Shown here in pieces: positions 7,770-17,015 of a stretch of 64,000 nucleotides of DNA. Source of the DNA: Solirubrum koreensis. Its GTDB lineage: Bacteria > Bacteroidota > Bacteroidia > Cytophagales > Hymenobacteraceae. The stretch's first letter is position 1; the number at the start of each line of letters is the position of its first letter. The stretch is taken from NCBI RefSeq assembly GCF_039541855.1, contig NZ_BAABHA010000010.1:727344-791343 (forward strand), read 5' to 3'. A program made the translations under genes and the position numbers. A model generated the notes under the pieces. It saw only the letters and a program-made list of their open reading frames with translations. It did not search any database and was not told the origin of the DNA.

Positions 7770-9077
7770 GTGTCCGCTGCTCCGCTGCGTTTGCTTGTTA
7801 TTACCTATTACTGGCCGCCTTCGGGCGGGGCCGGCGTGCAACGCTGCCTGAAGTGGGTAAAGCACTTGCCCGCACTGGGCGTGGAGCCTACGGTTATTAC
7901 CGTAGACCCCGCCCAGGCCGCTTACCCGGTGCTGGATAACTCCCTGGCCGCCGACATTCCGCCGGGCGTGCGCGTGATTCGCACCAGTACCTCCGAGCCC
8001 TTTGCGGCGTACCAGAAACTCACCAACCGCCCCATTCCGCACGGAGGTTTTGCCAACGAAGGCCGGCCTTCCCTGGCGCAGCGGGCGGCTCGGTTCGTAC
8101 GTGGCAACCTTTTTCTGCCCGACCCCCGCCGCGGCTGGAACCGTCACGTGCTACGCGCTGTGGAGCAGCTCCTGCAAGCCGGTGAGCAGTTCGATGCCGT
8201 GCTGACGTCGTCGCCGCCCCATTCAACTCAGCTCATTGGTCTGGAATTGAAACGGCGGCACAAGCTGCGCTGGCTGGCCGATATGCGGGACCCTTGGACC
8301 GACATTTACTACACGCAGGCGCTGATGCGCACCGCCCCCGCCCGCTGGCTCGATGCCCGCTACGAGCGGCAGGTGCTGGCCGCCGCCGATGCCGTAATTA
8401 CCACCAGCGCCGACACGCGCCGCCTTCTGCTGGGCAAAGTACCCGAGCTGCCCGCCAGCAAGTTTGCGGTGCTGCCCAACGGCTACGACGAAGCCGACTT
8501 CGGCGCTCCTTCTCTCCCGCCCACCAATAAGCTGCTCATTACCTACGTGGGCACCATTACGGGTCAGTACCACGTGGGCCCGTTTCTGCGCGAAGTTGTT
8601 GCCTGCATTCAGCGCCACCCCGCGGTACCCTTGCGGCTGCGGTTTGTGGGCCGCGTGGCGCGGGAAATTGAGCAGCAGCTGGCTGAAACCGGACTTACTG
8701 CTTACACAGAAGTTGTACCCTTTGTGCCCCACGACGAGTCCATCGGCTACCTGTTGAACACCACTGCGCTGCTGTTGGCCATTCCCGATGTGCCGCACAA
8801 CTTCGGCATTCTGCCGGGCAAGATCTTCGAATACCTCGCGGCTAATAAGCCCATTATCTGCATCGGTCCGGCAGGCTCCGATGCCGACCACATTCTGGAG
8901 GAAAACCAAGCGGGCCGGGTTCTGCCTTACGAGGCCACGGCAGCCATGCAGGAGCATTTGGATCAGTTAGTGGCGGCCTGGCAGCAGAATCCGAATCTGG
9001 ACTTGCCTGCGGTAAGCCACGCCCGCTATTCTCGTCGCGCACTTACCGAGCGACTTAAGCGGCTGATTCGCAGCTGA
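7770..9077 (+). CDS. Glycosyltransferase, GT-B fold (family 4-like)
   Basis: A 435-residue enzyme. The N-terminus LLVITYYWPPSGGAGVQRCLKW is typical of WcaI-like/family 4 GT-B glycosyltransferases; the C-terminal domain carries the donor-site region GILPGKIFEYLAANKPIICIG with the conserved Glu. It would transfer a nucleotide-activated sugar to a glycan at the inner face of the membrane. The start is a GTG at 7770, as no in-frame ATG fits before the conserved VITYYWP. It opens the surface-glycan region, with pseB 105 bases downstream. The sugar specificity is unknown. Confidence 0.85.
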   Translation: MSAAPLRLLVITYYWPPSGGAGVQRCLKWVKHLPALGVEPTVITVDPAQAAYPVLDNSLAADIPPGVRVIRTSTSEPFAAYQKLTNRPIPHGGFANEGRPSLAQRAARFVRGNLFLPDPRRGWNRHVLRAVEQLLQAGEQFDAVLTSSPPHSTQLIGLELKRRHKLRWLADMRDPWTDIYYTQALMRTAPARWLDARYERQVLAAADAVITTSADTRRLLLGKVPELPASKFAVLPNGYDEADFGAPSLPPTNKLLITYVGTITGQYHVGPFLREVVACIQRHPAVPLRLRFVGRVAREIEQQLAETGLTAYTEVVPFVPHDESIGYLLNTTALLLAIPDVPHNFGILPGKIFEYLAANKPIICIGPAGSDADHILEENQAGRVLPYEATAAMQEHLDQLVAAWQQNPNLDLPAVSHARYSRRALTERLKRLIRS

Positions 9078-9134
9078 GCCCCGTGCTAAAACGCCCGCTT
9101 GCGGTTTGCCAGCGTAAAGCCCGCGCCTATTCCC

Positions 9135-9142
9135 TAATTTTG
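9135..9142 (+). promoter_or_regulatory. Bacteroidota -7 element upstream of pseB
   Basis: TAATTTTG fits the TAnnTTTG consensus 40 bases before the pseB ATG. A TTG at a canonical distance upstream was not found, so this is a tentative call. Confidence 0.4.
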
Positions 9143-9182
9143 TCTTTTACCCGGCCCCGATGCTGGGCCCTTTTCCCCTGGC

Positions 9183-10202
9183 ATGGCTCTCGACCTTAAC
9201 CACAAGTCTATTCTCGTTACCGGCGGTACCGGTTCCTTCGGCAAGCAGTTCGTGCGGTCGGTTTTCGAAAAGTTTCCGCAGGTGAAACGCCTTGTGGTGT
9301 ATTCCCGCGACGAGCTGAAGCAATACGAAATGGCGCAGGAATTCTCCACGGAGAAATACCCCGCTATGCGCTACTTCATAGGTGACGTGCGCGACCCGGA
9401 GCGCATGAAGCGCGCTTGCGAAGGCATTGATGTGATTGTACACGCCGCCGCCCTTAAGCAAGTGCCCGCCGCCGAGTACAACCCGATGGAGTGCATTAAG
9501 ACCAACATCTTCGGGGCTGAAAACGTGATTAACGCAGCCCTGGACTGCGGCGTGAAAGACGTGGTAGCCCTGAGCACCGATAAAGCTGCCGCGCCCATTA
9601 ACCTGTACGGCGCCACCAAGCTCTGCTCCGACAAACTGTTTGTGGCCGCCAACAACATGAAAGGCTCGCGTGATTTGCGCTTTTCGGTGGTGCGCTACGG
9701 CAACGTAATCGGCTCCCGCGGCTCGGTCGTGCCGTTTTTCATGCAGCGGCGCGCTTCGGGTGTCCTGCCCATCACCCACCCCGACATGACCCGGTTCAAT
9801 ATTTCGCTGGAGGAAGGCGTGGACCTGGTGCTGTACGCGTTGGAGCATTCCTGGGGCGGGGAAATTTTCGTACCCAAAATCCCTAGCTACCGCATTACCG
9901 AGTTGGCCGAAGCCATCGGCCCCGAATGCCGCCAGGAAATTGTGGGCATCCGTCCGGGCGAAAAGCTGCACGAGGAAATGATTACCGAAACCGACGCGCT
10001 GAGCACCGTGGAGCTGAGCCGCTATTACGTTATACTTCCCGCCACCCCGCGCTGGGACGTAGACGAGTTCGTGCGGCATTTCAACGGCACACGCATGCCG
10101 CTGGGCTTTCACTACAACTCCGCTAACAACGAGGAATGGCTGAGCGCCGAGCAGCTGCGCGAAGAAATACGCCAGCACGTGGACCCCACATTTGAAGCTT
10201 AA
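9183..10202 (+). CDS. pseB: UDP-GlcNAc 4,6-dehydratase (inverting)
   Basis: A 339-residue extended SDR enzyme. The N-terminal TGGTGSFGKQFV is the NAD(P)-binding motif, and STDKAAAPINLYGATKL carries the Asp-Lys pair and Tyr that replace the usual SDR catalytic set in PseB/FlaA1. It converts UDP-GlcNAc to the 4-keto-6-deoxy-L-arabino sugar, the first step of pseudaminic acid synthesis. It is separated from pseC and the rest of the pathway by one divergent gene, so it has its own transcript ending at a strong terminator at 10222-10263. Confidence 0.93.
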   Translation: MALDLNHKSILVTGGTGSFGKQFVRSVFEKFPQVKRLVVYSRDELKQYEMAQEFSTEKYPAMRYFIGDVRDPERMKRACEGIDVIVHAAALKQVPAAEYNPMECIKTNIFGAENVINAALDCGVKDVVALSTDKAAAPINLYGATKLCSDKLFVAANNMKGSRDLRFSVVRYGNVIGSRGSVVPFFMQRRASGVLPITHPDMTRFNISLEEGVDLVLYALEHSWGGEIFVPKIPSYRITELAEAIGPECRQEIVGIRPGEKLHEEMITETDALSTVELSRYYVILPATPRWDVDEFVRHFNGTRMPLGFHYNSANNEEWLSAEQLREEIRQHVDPTFEA

Positions 10203-10221
10203 GCACGCTTGTTTCAGCTCG

Positions 10222-10263
10222 ACGGCAACGCCCGACCATAACGGCCGGGCGTTGCCGTTTTTG
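10222..10263. terminator. Bidirectional terminator after pseB
   Basis: ACGGCAACGCCCG and CGGGCGTTGCCGT arms (13 bases) with an 11-base loop, followed by TTTTT on the + strand. It lies between the converging pseB and T9SS type B genes. Confidence 0.85.
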
Positions 10264-10272
10264 CACGTGTAG

Positions 10273-12273
10273 CTACCGAATAACTTCCATTGTTCCTTTG
10301 AAGCGCTGGCCGGTTACGGAGTTGGTTAACTCATAGTAATACACGCCGGCGGGTTGGTCATCGGCTTGCCAATCGTTAGCGTAATGCTCGGCTTGGTACA
10401 CGCTACGCCCCCAGCGGTTGTACACGCGTAGCCGCCATTCGGCCGTTTTCATTCCCTTTAACACGAAATAGTCGTTGCGTTGGTCCCCATTGGGGGTTAT
10501 CACGTTCGGAATGGTATAGCGGCAAGGCTCACCGGTTATTGTAATTGTGTCGCGGGCGGTGCAGCCGGCGGGCGTACGCAGCTCCAGCCAGTACGTTCCG
10601 GGAGAGGTAGCGCGGTATTCGGCCGCCGTAGAACCGTCCTGCCAGCGGTAGGTAGTGCCAGGCGGCTGTGCGCCCGCCGTGAGGCGTACATCGGAGCGGA
10701 CACACAGCGAAGTATCCGGCCCCAATGAAATTTGCAGCCCCGGCTCGGCGGTAACGCGCAGCGTTGCGGTAGCTTGCGGCCGGCCACGCCCGATTACCTG
10801 TACCGTAACCGTGTAAGTGCCGGGCCTATACACATGCGTGAGGCTCGATTGGGTAGTTTGCTCGATGGCCCCGTCGCCAAACGTCCAGCGCAGCGTATCA
10901 CCGACAATGCCCAATGCCGTTCCGCTGACTTGGAACTGCCGGGCGAGGCCTCCACACGATGCCGAAGCCAGCCGGAGAGTGGGCTGAAACACATCGTTGG
11001 GCATAGCGGGCAAGTTCTGCTGCGCCTCGCGGCCCGCCAGGGGCCGTGCGCCCACGGTGTACTGGCACATTGGGCCGCGCATCGTGGGAGCCTGAATAAC
11101 ATCGAGGCGGTTGCTGCCCACCACCGAGGCATATATCAGCCCATCGGGGCCGCGCTGCAAACCACGCACAAAGCGACTAACTGCAGGCGTGGGCCGTTGC
11201 GGAGAGCGGTATACCACCAGGCCCGACTGCGCCACGCTGGTAACCACGGGCGTGAGGAAATACTGCACCACGAACACGTTGTCGACCAGCGGGTCGTTAT
11301 AGGGCAGTACAAACGAGGTGTACAACAGGCGGTCATCGGCTGAAAAAGCTGCGCCGTAATGGTAGGGCCCCAGATTGGGGCGCGTGGCACTGCTAGGCAC
11401 TTCCAGCTGAATTGGGTTGCTCAGGTGGCCCGTCGCGTTATCGAAATCAAACAGCTCGGTTCCGCTGACCGACCACGTGTAAGCTATTCGGCGGCCGGTG
11501 CGGGTAGCCGTGAGGGTGCCGCCGCCCGCGTACGGGTAGCTGGCGGGAAAACCGATTTGCCTGCCCACCGCGCTTACCACGCACCGGCTGCCGGGAGTAA
11601 TTCCGGCGCTCAGCAACACGCTCACAAAGGCGTTCGAGTAATACAGGTGCGTTACCAGCCAGTAGTCGCGGCCGTTGGCGTGCCGCACCAAGGTCATTTC
11701 TTCGGCTAGATTTTGCGTGTTAAAACGCCGCAGGATAGAATCGGGCAGCACCGGCACTTGTTTGCTTAACACCTGCCCCAGCCCGCCCGCGCCGACCATG
11801 TCAACCTCGGCCATAAGCAAGCGGTTGGCCAACCGGTTTTCATACGCGTCGAGGGTAAAAACGTAATAGCGGCCGGGCTGGCCGGGTTTAGCCGCAATCA
11901 GGCAGCCTTGGGCCGCGGAACTGTTCCCGCCCAGATTCTGGCCGTTCAGCAGGGGCTGATGCTGCCGGTTCCAAAGCTGTTCGGCGTTACCATAAAACTG
12001 CAGGTTTCCTTGCTCGTCGCAGGCTGTGGCGCAAGCTTCGGGGGCTTGAATACGGCTGTCGGTGAGGGCGCGCACCGAGTCGGGACCGAAGTGCAGAGCC
12101 GCTTCGGAGCCAAAATCCCACCGTGAATACACGCCTTGCGCAGTGGCAGTAGTCGCAGTGGTTAGCCAGCTGATCAGGTTGATAAAAACCATTAATAAGC
12201 CTATGCGCATAGGGAAAGCATGAAATAACCGGCGCAAGGTAAGCCGCCTTGCTGCGTAGCTCATGCGGCACAT
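10273..12273 (-). CDS. T9SS type B sorting protein with PKD domain (CHU_C tail)
   Basis: A 666-residue exported protein. A hydrophobic signal region (about residues 22-46) precedes a long part with beta-propeller-like character (about 50-430). A PKD domain follows, recognisable from LRWTFGDG and HVYRPGTYTVTVQV (about 440-520). The last 85 residues are the gliding-motility-associated CHU_C domain (IPNVITPNGDQRNDYF, YNRWGRSVYQ, GVYYYEL), i.e. a T9SS type B signal. Such proteins are exported to the cell surface by the gliding/T9SS machinery. It is inserted, in the opposite direction, between pseB and pseC. The start could also be a later ATG at the signal peptide. Confidence 0.88.
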   Translation of the reverse strand: MCRMSYAARRLTLRRLFHAFPMRIGLLMVFINLISWLTTATTATAQGVYSRWDFGSEAALHFGPDSVRALTDSRIQAPEACATACDEQGNLQFYGNAEQLWNRQHQPLLNGQNLGGNSSAAQGCLIAAKPGQPGRYYVFTLDAYENRLANRLLMAEVDMVGAGGLGQVLSKQVPVLPDSILRRFNTQNLAEEMTLVRHANGRDYWLVTHLYYSNAFVSVLLSAGITPGSRCVVSAVGRQIGFPASYPYAGGGTLTATRTGRRIAYTWSVSGTELFDFDNATGHLSNPIQLEVPSSATRPNLGPYHYGAAFSADDRLLYTSFVLPYNDPLVDNVFVVQYFLTPVVTSVAQSGLVVYRSPQRPTPAVSRFVRGLQRGPDGLIYASVVGSNRLDVIQAPTMRGPMCQYTVGARPLAGREAQQNLPAMPNDVFQPTLRLASASCGGLARQFQVSGTALGIVGDTLRWTFGDGAIEQTTQSSLTHVYRPGTYTVTVQVIGRGRPQATATLRVTAEPGLQISLGPDTSLCVRSDVRLTAGAQPPGTTYRWQDGSTAAEYRATSPGTYWLELRTPAGCTARDTITITGEPCRYTIPNVITPNGDQRNDYFVLKGMKTAEWRLRVYNRWGRSVYQAEHYANDWQADDQPAGVYYYELTNSVTGQRFKGTMEVIR

Positions 12274-12308
12274 CGAAAGTAAACAAGACGGGTTTCCGGC
12301 CTCATTCT

Positions 12309-12336
12309 TTGCTAAGGAGCAGAGCGCCTATCTTTG
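12309..12336 (+). promoter_or_regulatory. Promoter of the pseC operon
   Basis: TTG (12309-12311), 17 bases, then TATCTTTG (12329-12336) matches the Bacteroidota sigma factor consensus TTG/TAnnTTTG. The pseC ATG begins 7 bases after the element, implying a 5' leader of only a few bases. Confidence 0.7.
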
Positions 12337-12343
12337 AGGTTGC

Positions 12344-13516
12344 ATGAGCACTTCCACGACCCGCCCCATTCCGTACGGCCGTCAGCACATCACCGAAGCC
12401 GATGAGCAAGCCGTAATCCGCACGCTGCGTTCCGACTTTCTGACGCAAGGACCGCAGGTAGCCGAGTTCGAGCAGCAGTTCGCCCGCTACATTGGAGCCG
12501 AGTACGCGGTGGCAGTAAGCAACGGTACAGCCGCGCTGCACCTGTGTGCTTTGGCACTGAACGTGCAGCCGGGCCAGCGCGTCATCACCTCCCCCATCAC
12601 GTTTGCGGCTTCGGCCAACTGCGTGCGTTACTGCGGCGGCGAAGTACACTTTGCCGACATCGACCCAGCCACGGCCCTTCTTGATCTGAAAGCTGTGCGC
12701 CGCTTGCTGGAAAGCCACCCCAAAGGCTTTTTTCACGGCCTGATTCCGGTGGATTTTGCGGGCTTGCCGGTTAACCTGGAAGAAGCCCGGCAGCTAGCCG
12801 ATGAGTTTGGCCTCTGGATTATCGAAGACGCGTGCCACGCCCCCGGTGGCTCGTTTACCGACAGCCACGGCAACGAGCAGCGCTGCGGCAGCGGGCAGCT
12901 GGCTGATCTGGCCATTTTCTCGTTTCACCCGGTAAAGCACATTGCCACCGGCGAAGGCGGCATGATTACCACCAACCGCCGCGACCTGTACGAACGACTG
13001 CTACTGCTGCGTACCCACGGCATTACCAAGGACACCGCCCAGCTCACGCGCCCCGACGAAGGCGGCTGGTACTACGAAATGCAGGACCTGGGCTACAATT
13101 ACCGCATGCCCGACATGCTCTGTGCCCTCGGAATCAGTCAGCTCAAGCGCGCCGAAGAAGGCCTGGACCGCCGCCGGGCCATAGCTGCCCTCTACGATAC
13201 GGCCTTTGCCAATGTGCCCGGCATTGAGTTGTTACGAGCAAACGAAGGCCACGCTTACCATCTGTACATCGTGCAGGCAGCCGACCGCCGTGGCCTCTAC
13301 GACTTCCTGCGCACCCGCCAGATTTTTGCGCAGGTGCACTACATCCCGGTTCACACCATGCCGTATTACCAGCAGCTGGGCTGGAAAACCGGCGACTTAC
13401 CGCATGCGGAAAACTACTACGCCCACTGTTTGAGCCTGCCCATGTTTCCGGCGCTTACGGATGAGGAGCAGCAGTATGTGATAGAGTCGGTGGTAGAATT
13501 TGTTAACCGTGGCTAA
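12344..13516 (+). CDS. pseC: UDP-4-amino-4,6-dideoxy-N-acetyl-beta-L-altrosamine transaminase
   Basis: A 390-residue DegT/DnrJ/EryC1-type PLP aminotransferase. The PLP lysine is in SFHPVKHIATGEGGM (about residue 190), and the N-terminus RPIPYGRQHITEADEQAV is characteristic of PseC. It aminates the PseB product at C4 using glutamate. The TAA overlaps the ATG of the next gene (TAATG), showing translational coupling. It is the first gene of a seven- or eight-gene run transcribed from the promoter at 12309. Confidence 0.93.
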   Translation: MSTSTTRPIPYGRQHITEADEQAVIRTLRSDFLTQGPQVAEFEQQFARYIGAEYAVAVSNGTAALHLCALALNVQPGQRVITSPITFAASANCVRYCGGEVHFADIDPATALLDLKAVRRLLESHPKGFFHGLIPVDFAGLPVNLEEARQLADEFGLWIIEDACHAPGGSFTDSHGNEQRCGSGQLADLAIFSFHPVKHIATGEGGMITTNRRDLYERLLLLRTHGITKDTAQLTRPDEGGWYYEMQDLGYNYRMPDMLCALGISQLKRAEEGLDRRRAIAALYDTAFANVPGIELLRANEGHAYHLYIVQAADRRGLYDFLRTRQIFAQVHYIPVHTMPYYQQLGWKTGDLPHAENYYAHCLSLPMFPALTDEEQQYVIESVVEFVNRG

Positions 13517-14400
13517 TGGCGTTTTCCCTCGTGCAGCGCCTGGCTTTGGGAACGGCTCAATTCGGGCTCGATTACGGCATAAACAACCAAAGCGGACGGC
13601 CTACTACCGCTGTAGTTGAAAGTATTCTGCGGGCTGCGCACGAAGCCGGAATCGGGATGCTAGACACTGCGGCCGCTTACGGTGACAGCGAAGCCCGACT
13701 GGGCGAGTTGTTGGAAGGGCAAAGTGAATCGTTTCAGGTGGTAACCAAAGTGGCAGCGGGACCGGCTGAAGACGTTTCTCAGCGGATACGTCATTCGCTG
13801 GACCGACTGCGCCGCCGGAATATCTACGGCATCCTTTTCCATAGCTTCGATGGATTGCAGCAGCATCCGACAGCATGGCAGACGTTGGTGGCAGCCCGGC
13901 AGGCAGGCTTGGCAACTCGTATTGGGGTATCGTTGTACCATCCGGCACAAGCACGTTGGCTGCTGGAAAATATTCCCGAGGTTGACCTGGTGCAGGTACC
14001 ACTTAACGTACTCGATCAACGGTTTATACCCCTATTGCCCGACCTGGCAGCCCGGGGCATTGAGGTTCACGTGCGCTCCGTTTTTTTGCAAGGCTTGCTG
14101 CTACGGAATTTAGCTACGCTGCCCGTTTTTTTTGAACCGTTACGCCCTAAGCTTCAGGCTTTACAACACTTGGCTACCGATGCCAACTTGCCCTTCGAAG
14201 CCCTGCCGCTGCTGTTTGCTGCCCAAACGCCGGGTGTTGCGCGGGTGGTGGTGGGCGTCGATTCGGCCGAGAACTTACGGGCTAATGCAGCAACTGCAAA
14301 CCATGCTGACACGGCCGAGCGGCTCCGCCCTCAACTTTTAGCAATGGCCGAACCAACGGAAGAATTTATTCTGCCTTACACATGGCCCCCAACGCGTTAA
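13516..14400 (+). CDS. Aldo/keto reductase in the pse operon
   Basis: A 294-residue TIM-barrel NAD(P)H oxidoreductase. The catalytic Asp and Tyr are in GMLDTAAAYGDSEARLGE, an active-site His is plausible in LFHSFDGL, and the C-terminal RVVVGVDSAENLR is the cofactor-binding end of the barrel. Related enzymes occur in several nonulosonic-acid and sialic-type clusters, but they are not part of the six-step Pse pathway known from Campylobacter. It starts one base into the pseC stop codon. The inferred role is redox tailoring of the sugar. Confidence 0.8.
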   Translation: MAFSLVQRLALGTAQFGLDYGINNQSGRPTTAVVESILRAAHEAGIGMLDTAAAYGDSEARLGELLEGQSESFQVVTKVAAGPAEDVSQRIRHSLDRLRRRNIYGILFHSFDGLQQHPTAWQTLVAARQAGLATRIGVSLYHPAQARWLLENIPEVDLVQVPLNVLDQRFIPLLPDLAARGIEVHVRSVFLQGLLLRNLATLPVFFEPLRPKLQALQHLATDANLPFEALPLLFAAQTPGVARVVVGVDSAENLRANAATANHADTAERLRPQLLAMAEPTEEFILPYTWPPTR

Positions 14401-14411
14401 CCGGTTTTACC

Positions 14412-15188
14412 ATGGCCGATTTATTCTCCCTGCACGGCAACGTAGTGCTCATTACCGGCGGCTACGGCCATTTAGGCCGGGCCATTGTGAGAGGCCTGTT
14501 AGGCCATGGCGCTACCGTAGTGGTGCTGGGCCGACGCGAAGAAGCCTTCCGGGAAGTTTTCGATACTCCTGAGCCGAATCTGCACTTCGTTGTGTGCGAC
14601 GTGGCCAGTACCACTTCAGTACAGGAAGCATTTGCCAGTGCCCGCGCCATGTTTGGCTTGCCTTCGGTGCTCATTAACAACGCCCTTTACAGCCGAGGCA
14701 GCCAACCCGATAACCTAACCGACGAAGACTTTGCTTTTGGTGTTGATGGTGGATTGGGCTCGGCTTACCGCTGCATCCGTGAGATGCTACCCTATTTCCG
14801 CGAGCAGGGCGGCGGCAAAATCATCAACGTAGCATCGATGTACGGGGTAGTCGCTCCCGATTTTTCAGCTTACGAAGCCACTCCCCAGTTTACCAACCCA
14901 CCGCATTACGGGGCCGCCAAAGCCGGCGTGATTCAGCTCACGCGCTATTTTGCTTCGTACTTAGGGAAGGAAAACATCCAGGTTAACTGCGTGTCGCCGG
15001 GGGCATTTCCCAGCGCTGCCGTGCAGCAGCATCCGGGGTTTATGCACGAGCTAGAGCAGCGTATTCCGCTCGGCCGCATTGGCCGGCCCGAAGATTTAGC
15101 AGGAGCTTTCGTTTTTCTCAGCTCGCGAGCCGCCGACTTCGTGACCGGGCATAACTTAGTAGTAGACGGCGGATGGACCATTCGGTAA
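14412..15188 (+). CDS. SDR-family oxidoreductase in the pse operon
   Basis: A 258-residue classical short-chain dehydrogenase: TGGYGHLGRAIV cofactor motif, INNALY, catalytic Ser region NVASMYGVVAPD and YGAAKAGV with the Tyr-x3-Lys pair, then the end VTGHNLVVDGGWT. An ATG at 14382, overlapping the previous gene, is an alternative start; 14412 is preferred because MADLFSLHGNVVLITGG fits the usual distance to the glycine motif. The 3' end overlaps the next gene by 16 bases. Together with the aldo/keto reductase it makes a two-enzyme redox module inside the operon. Confidence 0.85.
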   Translation: MADLFSLHGNVVLITGGYGHLGRAIVRGLLGHGATVVVLGRREEAFREVFDTPEPNLHFVVCDVASTTSVQEAFASARAMFGLPSVLINNALYSRGSQPDNLTDEDFAFGVDGGLGSAYRCIREMLPYFREQGGGKIINVASMYGVVAPDFSAYEATPQFTNPPHYGAAKAGVIQLTRYFASYLGKENIQVNCVSPGAFPSAAVQQHPGFMHELEQRIPLGRIGRPEDLAGAFVFLSSRAADFVTGHNLVVDGGWTIR

Positions 15189-15919
15189 AGCCAGTTCCCC
15201 GCGTGGGGGCGGTAATTCAGGCCCGCATGGGCTCCACCCGGCTGCCCGGCAAGTCTTTGTTGCCGCTGCCCTTACCAAGTGGCCCCACCGTGCTGGCCCA
15301 CGTAATTAACCGGGCACGCTGCACAAAGGGCATTAGCGCCGTGGTGGTGGCTACCACCACCCTTTCGCAGGACGATGTACTGGCCGCTGCCGCCGCTGAA
15401 GCCGGAGCAGTCGTTTTTCGCGGTTCAGAACACGATGTATTGGATCGATTTTGCAGCGCTGCCGTCGCGTTTGAATTGGATGTAGTGGTTCGTCTGACGG
15501 CCGACAACCCCGCCGTGGATCCACATTATGTAGGACTGGCCGTAGCCCATCATCTTGCCAATGGCTTAGATTATACCCTTACGGCAGGTTTGCCTTTGGG
15601 CACAAATACGGAAGTTATTAACCGTACGGCGCTGGCTACAGCGGCGGCACAGGCGCAGCAACACGAGGAGCGGGAACACGTTACGCCCTACCTGCGTCGG
15701 CATCCGGAATTGTTCCGTTCGGCAACGTTTACGCTGGCGCTGCCGGAGAAAGTGAGTCAACTACGGCTCACCCTAGATTTTCCCAGTGACTACGCCCTTT
15801 TGCAAACGCTATTCACCAGCTTACCTCTCAATTTCAGTCTATTGCAATTAGAGGGCTTACTCAGGCAGTACCCTTGGCTACCGGCCATCAACAGCCACAA
15901 CCAACAAGTAAGTCCGTGA
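15173..15919 (+). CDS. SpsF-type cytidylyltransferase, probable CMP-nonulosonate synthetase
   Basis: A 248-residue protein of the SpsF/CMP-KDO synthetase-like nucleotidyltransferase family: GAVIQARMGSTRLPGKSLL is the nucleotide-binding motif, followed by RLTADNPAVDP with the metal-binding Asp. In known Pse operons this slot is filled by PseF, which has a PARGGSK-type motif instead; here the SpsF-type protein is the only candidate for CMP activation. It overlaps the SDR gene upstream, and its TGA shares bases with the ATG of pseG (TGATG). The function is inferred mainly from position. Confidence 0.75.
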   Translation: MDHSVKPVPRVGAVIQARMGSTRLPGKSLLPLPLPSGPTVLAHVINRARCTKGISAVVVATTTLSQDDVLAAAAAEAGAVVFRGSEHDVLDRFCSAAVAFELDVVVRLTADNPAVDPHYVGLAVAHHLANGLDYTLTAGLPLGTNTEVINRTALATAAAQAQQHEEREHVTPYLRRHPELFRSATFTLALPEKVSQLRLTLDFPSDYALLQTLFTSLPLNFSLLQLEGLLRQYPWLPAINSHNQQVSP

Positions 15920-16941
15920 TGCTTCCCCGACTAGTTCTGCGCGCCGACGGCAATGCGCAAATTGGGCTGGGCCACGTGGTGCGACTACTAGCCTTAGCCG
16001 AAATGGTGAAGGCCGAGTTTGAAGCCTTTGCGTTCGTCATTCGTGACCCTACGCCAATCGTGGCGCAGCTTATTACCGACGCAGGCTTTGAACTCCTAGC
16101 CATTAAAGGCCCCACTGGCTTGCCCGAAGCCGCGATGCTCGCTTCCGGCTACTTACATTCTAACGACGTGGCCGTGCTGGACGGTTACCACTTCGACAGC
16201 CGTTACCAGGAAACCGTGCGCAGCAGCGGATGCCGAGTGGTGGTGGTAGACGACGTGCTGGCCGCCCCCATCGTGGCCGACCTGATAATTAACCACGCTC
16301 CAGGAATTTCACCAGAGCATTACAAGACGGTACTGCCCACCACGCGGTTCTGTCTCGGCCCGGCCTTTTCGTTGCTACGCGCGCCGTTTCGCACCCATGC
16401 CCACCTACCTAGCATAGTAGAACACATCAATTCGGTCGTGGTGTGCTTTGGCGGGGCCGATCCACAGCAGTTGACGGTGCGCTGCCTTGAGGCCCTGGCA
16501 AAGTCGGCCGTTATCCAACGCATAAGCGTGGTGCTGGGCGGCGCTTTTATGCACGATACGGCTTTGCAACGCTTGATTGCCCAGCAGCCGTCGGTGCAGA
16601 TTTCGGTTGTTAGAAACCTACCGGCACCGGCTATGGTGGAGTTGCTGCAAGCCCACGACGCGGTAATTTGCCCAGCCAGTACGGTATTGCTTGAAACGCT
16701 GGTTCTGGGCTGCGCTGCTATAACGGGCTATTACGTCGAAAACCAACAACACTTGGCCGACTACGTGCATACGTACCGGCAAGCGTATTCCGTGGGCAAC
16801 TTCACCGAACTTGATTCCAAAAAATTAGAACAGCAACTGCTGGAAGGACTTGCATTTCACCAAACGAACTTACGGCAGCCGTACGTAGCCCGTTTGGCAC
16901 CCGATGCGTTACGGCGCGAATTCCGAAGGCTGCTTGCCTAA
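15919..16941 (+). CDS. pseG: UDP-2,4-diacetamido-2,4,6-trideoxy-beta-L-altropyranose hydrolase
   Basis: A 340-residue GT-B-fold hydrolase. The N-terminus LRADGNAQIGLGHVVRLLALA contains the Gly-rich loop with the catalytic His of PseG, and VLDGYHFDSRYQ with VVVDDVLAAP follow. It removes UDP from the diacetamido sugar before condensation with phosphoenolpyruvate. The ATG at 15919 overlaps the stop of the cytidylyltransferase. A possible internal -7 element (TACCTTTG, 16976-16983) lies after this gene, before pseH. Confidence 0.88.
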   Translation: MLPRLVLRADGNAQIGLGHVVRLLALAEMVKAEFEAFAFVIRDPTPIVAQLITDAGFELLAIKGPTGLPEAAMLASGYLHSNDVAVLDGYHFDSRYQETVRSSGCRVVVVDDVLAAPIVADLIINHAPGISPEHYKTVLPTTRFCLGPAFSLLRAPFRTHAHLPSIVEHINSVVVCFGGADPQQLTVRCLEALAKSAVIQRISVVLGGAFMHDTALQRLIAQQPSVQISVVRNLPAPAMVELLQAHDAVICPASTVLLETLVLGCAAITGYYVENQQHLADYVHTYRQAYSVGNFTELDSKKLEQQLLEGLAFHQTNLRQPYVARLAPDALRREFRRLLA

Positions 16942-17015
16942 TAGTGCCGCCATAACGGCCGGGCTCGGTTTGTTTTACCTTTGCACCGGGCCCATTTTGC
17001 TCTTGCTCATCTGTC

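Noticed and set aside
9147..10178. 343-residue open frame antisense to pseB
   Set aside because: Fully opposite a well-recognised SDR gene, with no family motif and unusual composition.
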